A stretch of DNA of 64,000 bases, from assembly GCF_000003815.2 (NCBI RefSeq), contig NC_049994.1:17845356-17909355 (forward strand). Direction: 5' to 3'. The DNA is from Branchiostoma floridae. Its lineage: Eukaryota; Chordata; Leptocardii; Amphioxiformes; Branchiostomatidae. This document shows, piece after piece, positions 35,401 to 47,400 of the stretch; position 1 is the stretch's first letter; the number at the start of each line of letters is the position of its first letter. The position numbers were made by a program, and so were the translations under genes. Below the pieces are notes generated by a model. The model searched no databases. It was not told where the DNA came from and saw only the letters and a list, made by a program, of their open reading frames with translations.

Positions 35401-38400
35401 GTCTGGTCTTCCCTACAAAAGGAAAAGTACACGTTTCCTGCGATAGTTTCATTCCTTCTTTGTAAGGAAATGGCTTTATTAGGGAAGGGAGAGTGGAGCA
35501 CTTTCACTCGACAAGTGTCTGGTCTTACTTGTAAAAGGGAAAGTAAAAATTACCTGACATACTTTCATTCTCTCAATCTGGAAGGAAATGAAATTATTGC
35601 TTTCTAGATAACCTCCTGTGAAAATTTCATAATGTTTATTTCTTAATAAGGGCACTTTGACTGGTCAATTGACTGGTCTTCCTTGCAAAAGGGAAAGTAT
35701 GTCTTGTATTGTAAGGCATTTCCTATGATACTTAATATACTCTTTCTTTGTAAGGAAATCTATGGTCTATGGTCTTTTGTCTTCTATGGTACAATTTTTT
35801 TATGTACTTCCTAATTAGCTAAATTGATTTCTGGGTAATCTATTGCCTCGGCCGTTTGGACTGTCAGCGGGGAAAGGGCTTTATAAGGAGAGGGAGAGGG
35901 AGACACTTCCGGTAGCACTTTCACTTAAGTGTCTTGTCTTCCTTTCAAAAGGGAAAGTATTCCTTGTATTGTAACATTTGCTGCGATACTTTAAATCTTT
36001 CTTTGTAAGGAAATTAATTATTGCCTTCTATGGTACTTCGTGATTTATTGCCTCTGCCGTCCAGACTGTCAGCGGGGGAAGGGCTTTATAAGGGAAGGGA
36101 GAGTTGGGCACTTCCGGTAGCACTTTCACTCTCAAGTGTCTGGTCTTCCTTACAAAAGGAAAAGTACACGTTTCCTGCGATAGTTTCATTCCTTCTTTGT
36201 AAGGAAATGGCTTTATTAGGGAAGGGAGAGTGGAGCACTTTCGGTAGCACTTTCACTTGACAAGTGTCTGGTCTTCCTTACAAAAGGGAATTTCAAAGTA
36301 CTAGTATGGCATTTCCTGTGATACCTTACAAAAAAAGCCAGTTAGAGTAAAATTTACTCTCTTACTCTTAAAGGAAATCAAATTATTGCTTTCTAGCATA
36401 CTTCCTTTGAGAATTTTATTATGTTGTTTCTTTGGCACTTTCACCTATTAGTAAGTGTCTGGTCTTCCTTGATAAAGGGAAAAACCTTGTATGTCGAATG
36501 TAAGGCATTTCCTGCGATACTTTATCTCTTTCTTTGTAAGGAAATGAAATTATTGCCTTCTAGTGTACTTAATAAGCTTCCTCCTGTGAGAATTTCATTA
36601 TGTTCTTTCTTTCTAATTGCCACTTTTACCAAAGAGTCTCGTCTTGACAAAGGGGAAAGTATGCCATAAGGCATTTCCTATAATGGTACTTTCACTCTTT
36701 GAATTTTATTGTTTTCTACGGTACAGTCCTTCTAGGGGAATTCATCGTGTTCTTTGGCACTCATTTGATTTCTTGTGAAAGGAAATTTAAAGTGCATCTT
36801 GTAAGGATTTCTTGTGATGCCTTCACTGAAGTGGTTCTTTCTTTGTAAGGAAATGAAGTTATTGCCTTCTTCTAGGGTACTTCCTACATGAGAATTTCAT
36901 TCATGTGCAATATATGTTCCTCCTGTTGCACTTCTTGTGGAAAGGGTTTAAGATTCAGATTCAGCTTTATTGGTCCTTGACATGGCAAATGACATAGTAT
37001 GTCCTGTAAGGAACTTCCTTTGAGAATTACATTTATTTATGTCTTGTGAAAGTACACCTTGTAAGGCATTTCCTGCATACACGATACTTTTACTCAAATG
37101 TCTTATCTTTCTTAAAGTTTGTAAATGAAAGTATTTACCTTCTTAAGGGTACTTCCTTTATTGGCGTACAATGTTCTTCCTGTGGCACTTTCACTTATCA
37201 AGTGGCTTGTCTTTATTGTAAAAGGGAAAGTACGACTGGAAGACATTTCCTTTCAGACATTGTAACTTTCACTCTAGACAAGTGGCTGATCTTTCTTAAA
37301 GTTTGTATTGAATGAATTTGCCTCTAAGAGCACTTCCTGCAAGAATTTTATACAATGTAATTTGCTACATGCGGCACTTTCATTCAGGTGGCTAGTCTTC
37401 CTTCTAAAAGGGAAAGTATGCCTTTTAAGTCATTTTCTATCTGTGTCATACTTTCACTCAATATATGGCTGGCCATAAGGAAATGAAATTATTGCCTTCT
37501 AAGGTATTCTTCTTTCATTCAGTGGTGAACATTTAGGGTTCTTCCTGTCGCACTTTTACTAAAAGGACTCATATTTCTTTACATGGAAATGAAATTGTTG
37601 CTTTTTAAGCTACCTTCAAACGTATCCTTCTTTCATTCAGTAATGAATTCTATTTAAGGTTCATCAGCTATTTCACTTTCGCTCAAGGACACTCTTCCCT
37701 TTGAAAGTGATGACGCACCTGTGAATACTTTTTGTTGTACCGACATAATTAAGGCACGATCTACACACAGTTTTTCCCGATATCGGCGAGCCTACAACCT
37801 CTCGTCGATAGCTTTTTTTCATCGTCTAGATGGAACTAATATATCGCCATTACGATATCGGGAAAATTTCTCCCGAAAGGTCCGGACCATTCGTACGATA
37901 CCTTACCAATTATAGCTTAGCAGGGGTCCCCGACAGCTTCGCGCGCGTGTAGATGCTTCCCGACTTCGGGAAGGCTCATTAGCATATAACGCCATTTGGA
38001 AAATCGCGCTATATGTTTATGACTGCAAGCGCCATGGGTGTCCGGCCCCCTACGTTCTAGATCCCTCCCTCCAGAGATATCGGTAAAACTGTGTGTAGAT
38101 TGGGCCTAAGTCAGACTGACCTTTCTTTGTAAAAATACATGTAAGGATAATTTCCTGCTGCTCTTTAATACATTATTTATGGAATGATTTTTTTACATGC
38201 CTCGCGCAAAGCTCAGTCATACAGTAGACCAGGGTTGTAAGCAGGATCTGTCCTTCAGTCCTTTGAAGGAATTTTGCAGCTGGGGACTGAAAAAAGTTTC
38301 CCCCATTCCGTCCCCCTGGGACAGACAAAAATTGATATGTAAAGATATAAAAAAACTGAAACCCATGTTTTCCTCTTAACCAAAACAGATTCCATTGAAC

Positions 38401-41400
38401 AGCTTAGTCTACAAGCAAAATTTGCACATCAAAATGCAGGAAATAGTGTTTCAGAGGGTCTTGATTTAAAAATTTTCTGAGACCCAGATCCCCTAGAAAT
38501 GATGCGCAACGTCAACGTGCTCGATAGGATTCCCGTTCAAAATCAAGGGGACTGAAAATGATTTCAGGCTGGATACAACCCTGCAGTAGACACATACTGG
38601 GACACTTTTCTATTGTGATTTTAATGTATGACTGAAGGACACACAGTCATGTGAAGCCACCCACCTGTTTTGAGATGAATAAATAAATAAGTAAAGGGAA
38701 AAGCGTACATGTAAGGTCACCTGTGATATATTCACTTAAGACTTGAGAGGAAGGTCTTTCTTTGCAAGGAAACATGAAATTAAAGCATTTTTGTGACCCT
38801 AATGCACTCAATAGTAATACCTGGAGGAAGCTTGCTGCACAATGTGCCACTCCAATTAGATATCTGACGATCTGATTCTAAGTTAAAATGACATTCAAAC
38901 TAATATTCTTTGATAATAGACTTTTGGAAACACGTAAAACATGTAACTTCAAAATGTACTGAGCAGACATCAGAAATTTGGAGGTACGTGTTTTCGAGAG
39001 TCACTAATAGAATTTGTATTGACCTACTCATACTTGACTGATGAAACTTTTCAATGCTACATGACTGTGTAAGTCTTAGGCACGATCTACACACAGTTTT
39101 TCCCGATATCGGCGATCCTACAACCTCTCGCCGATAGCTTTTTTTCATCGTCTAGATGGAACTACTATATCGCCATTCTGATATCGGGAAAATTTCTCCC
39201 GAAAGGTCCTGACCATTCGTACGATACCTTACCGATAGCTTAGCAGGGGTCCCCGACAGCTTCGCGCGCGTGTAGATGCTTCCCGACTTCGGGAAGGCTC
39301 ATTAGCATTTAACACCATTTGGAAAATCGCGCTATATGTTTATGACTGCAAGCGCCATGGGTGTCCGGCCCCCTACGTTCTAGATCCCTCCCGACATCTC
39401 CACAGATATCGGTAAAAACTGTGTGTAGATTGGGCCTTAGTCCTGTGCAAAATAAGCAGAATCCCTGCATTCACTCCCTGAAGTTTATGTCATGTATTAT
39501 AGTTATACGGCTGTTCTATTCTATCAGGGGCATCGTTGAAAACTTTACAAGCAAATCCTCCCTCGTATTAAAAGATAGGATCAGAATGAAGTGGGCGGAT
39601 TGCGAGATTATCGCAGGGAAGATAACAGACTGTAAAGTCTTTATCTGAAATGTTTGGGTTGATGTGTTTTATGAGAGTTATGACTTTTTAGATAAGACTG
39701 TAACATAAGTTGTTTTTGCACATGTAAGTTTATGACTAACATTTTTTTGGCATCTCCAATTTGATAACTGTTTCTTGGATTCATGTAAGAAATTGGAGAA
39801 ATAGAAGGGAAAAAGACAAATTTTTAAGATACTGTTAATTTCTTATTCAGTCAAAAACTCGATTCACGCTAAAGTGTCTGTAGGTTTGTAATTAACAGAG
39901 TCACGAGAGTGTGTTGTTGTGTCCTTAGGTTATAATCTTCAATGATAAACATTTAAGAAGAACATTAGATTTCAATTCCTTTTACTTCATAAGATGTTAT
40001 ATATTTTATCACCTCATCATCTTTAAAGATGTCCCACTGAGTGATCCTAATGTACCATCGGCCTGCGTTATCACTTCATCAGCTTACAAGATATCCTACC
40101 AGGCTACATAGTGATTTATGCCCTCCCCCCAATGTTATCAATCATTTTCTTCCTTGGGTGACAACAGGCTGAACAGAATGAGAAAAACATCAATGTATCA
40201 CTTTGATTACATCTCTACAAGTCATTAAAATGAACTATTACTTATTGTTTAAAATTGCAGTTTGACCACTACATTTTAACAATGAGAATATCAACTTTCA
40301 TCTGGATGACATCCGTGCGCACACCAATTTTTCAACGTTTCTGAAAATAAAAAAAAGTAGATTAGTAGTAAAGATATCCCACTGGGTGATCCTAATGTAC
40401 AACCGACCTGCATTACACACATTTTATCACTTCATTCAGCTTAAGAGATATCCTGCCAGGTGATTTGTGTTCCCCGCTTGTGTGATAAACTCCTACAGAG
40501 TGGGAAATGGTAATAGCTCTGTCTTGAAGTGTATCTCTACTGGGTTTTACCACTCATGCCTTCAAGTGCAAACTGCTGCCTTAATTCTGTGGGGTACTGT
40601 AAGACTGCCATGTAGAAGAAACACGATGATTTGACATCTGATGGAAGCCAAAAGTGAACAGAGACGGTGGGCGTTATAAACTTCCTGTTAAACCCAATTG
40701 CTGACGTCACGTATCCGCAAGATCACGTGTTAATAAGATCACATGCCTGGAACTCTTGCGAGTTTATGTTCTGAAGTGATTCGTTATCAGTATTGGTCCT
40801 GAAGAAGGCGACAGTAGTCGTTTAAAATTTGATCCGTGTGTACCTTTGTGTTGGAAGAAAGTTTAGCATTGTACTATGGTTACTACCACAGATGAGCTTT
40901 CATGATGCTTGTCATCGTGGCCTTCTGAAAAAATGTCTTGAACACCAGGATATCTGATTATCTGTATAATATGGGGACTGGTACTGATGTTGCAGTTAGT
41001 GGAGCTCTTTCAAATTCACTGTTGTTTTAAGCGGCAGTTTTACTGGTATCCGGAACTATTAGAGCTGACATTAATGTCTTTGAGCATTACGGTAGATAGT
41101 AGCTATGGGAAGTTGCAGGCAGTAAAAGCTTCACAGAGTTTTTAAAGAGAAAGATAGCTAGGAGACAATCTAAAACTTTCATGATCGTACTACATACATG
41201 TAGGATAACTCTTAACTAAATGATGTCTATTTTATCACTTTATCAGCTTAAAAGATATATCAATGATTATGACTTGTGATTCATGTCAAGTTATCACTTT
41301 ATCAGCTTACAAGATATATGTCCCCCATATGTGTGATAGACTCCTGCAGAGTAGTTCTGCCTTGAAGTGTAATGTTCACGGATTACAGGTAATCTTAGCT

Positions 41401-44400
41401 GTGGGAGATACTGGGAGTAAGTGCTCCCCAGTGGTAGTTTCAGACAGGCATTAAAGATACAATTTGATATATTGGCCTTTTGAGGAAGTTGATCAGTTTA
41501 CTAGGATAAGAACTATACACTGGTCAAAAACCCTTTTCTTATCCTTCTTGTTTCTTCTTAAAAACAGAAAAAAATCTTCAAACAAGAAAGCTATCTGTAT
41601 TAAAGAAGAAGAAAAATTATCCACATGTTAAGAAATTTTTCTTATAAGTAATTTTTTCTGCAGGACGTTTACATGACTGCAGATGCAAAACATTTGATTA
41701 CAATGATACTGATGATCAGCGTTCCCGCCAGGCATACGTCTTTACGTCTTTGGACGCATTATTTTCTGGAAGGACGCACTCGGCTCGGCTGAATGCGTCC
41801 ATAAAAAATCTGAAAGAAAGGCTGACCTGTACCACCAGTGTACAAAATGTATCTGGAATCTTTTTAAAAAATCTGTCTTTATTAGAAGGAATCCTACCTT
41901 TACAACTTATACTTCAAATTCTTCACTTTCCGGTCATCCCAGTAGTCTGGGCATGGGAGGGACGGGGTACGTTTTACAACTAGCGGACCCATGTACGACA
42001 CAACCAGCCACGCGCCAGTCTGAGCCGTCCGTTGCGCAATGTAACTTTTTTTAGTCCGTGAAATACATCCGACAGTCAGCATTCTTTAACACTCGAAGAA
42101 ATCTTATGCAGATTTTATATTCTGATATTAACACGATACTTACTTGTCCCAGCTCATTTTCACGTATTTGTTAAAGATTTGTGGGTAATACTAGTATTGA
42201 ACAAACAAACTGTTCTGCGCGAGTGCTGCACATCTCAACAAAAGTTCTCACGCTGTGGGCAGTTGATTGGCAGTCGGTATCTTTGACAACAAGCCGCCAG
42301 CGCCAAGCAGTCTAGATTGGCCACCAGGTCCAAATCCAATCATCTTAATAACCAATCAGCGTTAATGTAATGTTACACTCTGTCATTGGTCACCGGGAAA
42401 AAAACAAAAGTTACCGAGTACTAGCGCACGTGACGTTGGTAGCCGCCCATGTCGTCTGGAAACTTGAGTTCCTTACCTAGCTGCTAACAATTTACTATCA
42501 AAGTTTCCCCATTTATCCAAGTTTAAAAGACGGTGCGCAGTAAATAAGTGAAGAATCCAAAACTATACACTTTATTTCTTATTTCCAAAATTTCTTTTGT
42601 TTCAAAAAGACAAAATTTGCGACAGAAAAGGGGCCGCAATATTGTTGTCAAGCGTCGATCGAGTCGGCTGTGCACTAGCGTTGGCCTCCGTGGCACATGG
42701 CGCGGCACGCCCCCCTCCCCGGACGGACCGTCGATCGCAGCGCCCAGCACGTTGGGACGTCTTTCTGGCTACTGCTTCAAGGCTACACCGGCACTGATCA
42801 CTGCCAAAGAGGCAGCAGATCGTCCTCCTTCGAGTAATGTATAACGTTCTTGGTCTATTTAAAAAGAAATCCAGCCAAAGATTTCACGCCGAAAACGGGG
42901 TTACCTGAGGTCGCAGGAAACAAACGCACGCTCGTGGAAAATGACGGCAAGGCCTTGTAAAAGCCCACCGATTCGAAAAATTTGAGTAAAATCATCGGGC
43001 AAAATAGAAAAAAAACACAAAGTGTGATAGTGCCGTTATTTTATCGTCTCGGAAAACTATTTGATGCGGGAGGTCGCAACATCGATCGCACGAGGTAGAC
43101 ATTTTTTTTTAATACAATGACGGAAAAAAATTGGCAGAATTTTTCCATGGGTTGACGAACTGGCTAGAGCCCTGTTTCGAAGCATCAAAAATCCAAAATT
43201 TTCATACAGACATGTCTGGACAAATAATACCCGGGCCATATCACGGAAGGCTGACTCCCTGTGCTTATAGTTTTTTTTTTAATATAACGTATTTTGATGA
43301 AGAGGGTGGTCGTCGATAACTGAAAATGGGAGTAAAAGAGGCAACCGACATCCAATCTCAAGTGCATGATTATCCTCTCAAATTGCAGGAAATTGTGTTC
43401 TAGAGGGTTTGATAATCCAAATTTTCCCGGGGGAGCATGCCCCCGGACCCCCCTAGAATGCGAGCGCCTGCGGCGCTCGTCTCGCGCCTACGGCGCTCAT
43501 TACGCCCCTCCCGAATATGTGGACGCATACTTTCAAGAAGCTGGCGGGAACGCTGATGATGATGATGGTGATGATGATGATGATGGTGATGATGATGGTG
43601 ATGATGATGATATTGAGATATTCATGAATACTTCGTGTGTTTCTCCAGTGTACCAACTTCAGCAGCAAGCTCCACAACCCAGGAGGATAGTCTGCACTAT
43701 GGAGGTTTGTTTGTTTGTTTCTTTGTTTGTTTAATGAAGATCTGTTTTCTTAAAAGTAACACTTACAGCTGTCTACTTGAAGGATTCAGTTATTCTGAAT
43801 TCTTAATATGAACTTTTGTTTATATAAAAATTATGGTTATCCACAAGTAGACATAAAAATGAACATAATTATAAAAGATAATATTAGAATTAACGGTAAC
43901 TCTCATGATTTTGCTCAGTATTAGGGTATCGTCGGCAGAATTATGACATTTGATGTAACATTGAAGGTAGATGTTTACAAAATAAGGTGGTCCAAGGATT
44001 TGTAGTCCTTTTTTTCATAGAATAGAATAGAATGGAATAGAATAGAATAGAATAGAATAGAATAGAATAGAATAGAATAGAATAGAATAGAATAGAATAG
44101 AATATTGCCTTCATTGCACATTCACGCCCTATCGGGCTAAGTACAGGCATATACATGTAGATACAAAATATTCTCTGAGTTTACCCTCTCCCCTGGTTTT
44201 CACACTGACATGTGCACAAGGCCAGGTCAGCCCAATGTGTGACCCCAGAAGACCCAGGTTAAGTCTCTCCCATGTTTAGACATGCAGCAAGATCCTGGCC
44301 TGACCTCAGCTGACCCCTGGGGAATCACTTCCATAAGACCATTAATACCAAAGTGTCTTGCCCCCTCCCCACATTTGATAACTTGCTTAGCTGTTATATA

Positions 44401-47400
44401 TGGTATATTGTATGTTAAGTCTGAAATTTTATTCCTAAAATTACAAACCCTGAAATCACTGTCTTTCCTTTTAAGTTTTATTCTCATTTCGATGACATTA
44501 AAAAATGTAAAATCATCAAAATGTTCATTGGACAGACTGAACAGAAAGAAATCAATAATACAGTCATGTATGTTGCCGATATTAATTTCTTAATTTCTCA
44601 CTCACTCACTCACAAACCATGACCAGATTGGTCATTGGCGCTTCACAACAGCCAGCAACAGTTTGTTCATTTTTATGTTAGGAAACCAACAAACTAATGC
44701 CAACAAAAACATCCTTTATTAGACTAATCAGTTGGACAGGACAGACCTCCAACACTCCAATATCTATTGATTCCACAATAAGAGAAAGTGGCTGTGGAGT
44801 GACCAAGTCCGTTGCCGGGCGTCGCTGCCCTGCACGACTACCATGCCATTACCTGATTAGCCGTTAATACTGCCAATATATCAGTGTTAGGCCTCACAAT
44901 CCTTATAGGATATAGGATCATAGCAATTCTCTGGAGATCCACAGTTTGAAACAAGGTTTTCAAAAAGAAAAACAAACTGACGCCTGAAGTTTGAAAAATT
45001 CAATTTGATGCATGCCTGTTTAGTGTAGCAATAGTCTGGGGGTCTCCAGATTGGACTGAACTGTCTACACCCAGTACAGAACAATATGGCAAGAACTGTC
45101 TGTAGCTGCGATGCCATGTGGTGAAAGCAAACGATTGATTGATTGATTATAGGCAGGGGTGGCGTGGCCACGAAAATAAAACTGGCGTGGCCATACGAAA
45201 TATTTTCAAACTTGAGTTTTCAGAAGATTCATGTAAATTACAGGAGGTATGTATACATCTGCATACCAAGTAGGTCCTGACAGCACAGCCGAACTTGAAT
45301 CACAAGAGGCAGACAAAAAGCCTTCTTGGAAGTCTTCCAAAGAGAAGTAAAAAATCTAGATATTGATCAAGATGACAACACTGCGGGATAGGAAGAAAAC
45401 TTAGTACAAGACATTCACTGACTGTTCACAGACTCTGTTTCAAGGTAGCATTTTAATCAGCATCTTGTGTTAAAACGCCCAACAAATAAAATTGGTGTGG
45501 CCGTACCAAATGTTTTCACTTGAGTTTTCCGAAGGTTCGTGTAAAATACTGCAGCCCTCAAATCCTGTTTTCAAGGTAACATTTCAATTTAACAACTGTA
45601 GTATGTTTTAAAATTTGAAAGCCAACAGTATTGTTGTGACTTTACCAATGTTTCCCAACTTAAGTTTTCAGAAAATTCATTTGTAAGATTCACAGGTAGG
45701 CATGTGCATAGATAGGTCCTGACAGCACAGCAAAACCTGAATCACAGGAGACAGACAAAAAGCCTTCTTGGATGGCTTCCAAAGAGAAAGTAAAAAATAT
45801 AGATATTGATCAAGATGACAACAGAGGGAATTGGGAAGAAAACTTACTACATGACATTCACTGAAACTGTGTGTACCAAGATACAGCCCTCAGACTCTGT
45901 TTTCAAGGTAATATGTCAATCCAGCAGTAGTTTTTTAAGACCCAACAAATAAAATTCTTACTTTCAAACTTGAGTTTTCAGAAGATTCATGTAAATTACA
46001 GGAGGTATATACTGTAATTCACTTTGTCTTCACGGTACCAAACTTTCACGGTCTGAGAAAATTTAACTTGTTCTCGGAACTTAATGTTCACGATGGCAGC
46101 AGGTGCGCATAGACAAAGTCTGTATCTGTAATGATAAGTTCATGTTACGGACGTCACAGTGAAAACCGTGAACATAAAAGTACAATGAAAAAATCAGGAA
46201 TTACAGTAGTCTAAGACATCTGCAAAGGTAGGTCCTGACAGCACAGCCGAACTTGAATCACACAGGAGACGGACAAAAAGGCTTCTTGGAAGGCTTCCAA
46301 AGAGAAAGTAAAAAATCTAGGTATTGATCAAGATGACAACACTGCGGGATAGGAAGAAAACTTAGTACAAGACATTCACTGAAACTGTTTGCAGACTCTG
46401 TTTTCAAGGTAACATTTTAATCAGCATCTTGTATTAAAACGCCCAACAAATAAAATTGGTGTGGCCGTACCAAATGTTTTCACTTGAGTTTTCCGAATGT
46501 TCATGTAAGATACAGCCCTCAAACCCTGTTTTCAAGGTAACATTTCAATTTAGCAGCTGTTTTAAAATTTGAAAGCCAACAATATTGCTGTGACTTTACC
46601 AATGTTTCCAAACTTAAGTTTTCAGAAAATTCATTTGTAAGATTCACAGGTAGACATGTGCATAGATAGGTCCTGACAGCACAGCAAAACTTGAATCACA
46701 AGAGACAGACAAAAAGGTTTCCTGGAAGGCTTCCAAAGACAAAGTAAAATATCTGGATATTGATCAAGATGACAACAGAGGGAATTGGGAAGAAAACTTA
46801 GTACATGACATTCACTGAAACTGTTTGTACAAGTGTACCAAGATACAGCCCTCAGACTCTGTTTTCAAGGTAACATTTCAATCGAGCAGTATTGTTTTAA
46901 GACCCAAGACCCAACAAATAAAATTTTTATTTTCAAACTTTAGTTTTCAGAAGATTCGTGTAAAAGCCCCCGAAATATAAGATTCAACTTATCCCATACT
47001 ACAACTCCTGTATTAGTTAGATAAGCCTTACGTTAAGCTATAGAAATTTAGCTATGTAGATGTCATACTTTGTACCTTGTGCAATAAAATTTTGTAAACT
47101 ATAGGAGGTATATACTGTAAGACATCTGCATACTTTCGGTAGGTACTGCCAGCACAGCAGAACTTGAATCACAAGAGACAGACAAAAAGGTTTCTTGGAA
47201 GTCTTCCAAACAGAAAGTGCCTCTGCCTTAATGGATATGTGCAGCATCTGGAGACCTTTTATAAGCCAGAAGAACAACCTGCCTTAAAACGGCCAGACAA
47301 GATGATACTGACAAAGAATCAGATAAAAAGCGCCGTAAAACTTATCAATAAGTAAGGGCAGGGGTTGTACATGTAGACTGTAAGTCACAATTATAAATTT

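Noticed and set aside
33340-37700. CRISPR-like array of repeats and spacers
   Set aside because: Units are about 170-210 bp, diverged along their whole length, and the genome is clearly animal.
35216-37700. Array of interferon-type (ISRE) elements
   Set aside because: Units contain AGTGAAAGTGC but lack the second GAAA block required for an ISRE.
40690-40860. CRE-driven promoter at GCTGACGTCACGT
   Set aside because: The motif is good but there is no exon or donor nearby that joins chimaerin in phase, so I kept it only as a mention.
43366-43734. 122-residue Asp-rich protein on +
   Set aside because: The Asp run is translation of the GAT microsatellite; the frame only happens to read into chimaerin exon 2.
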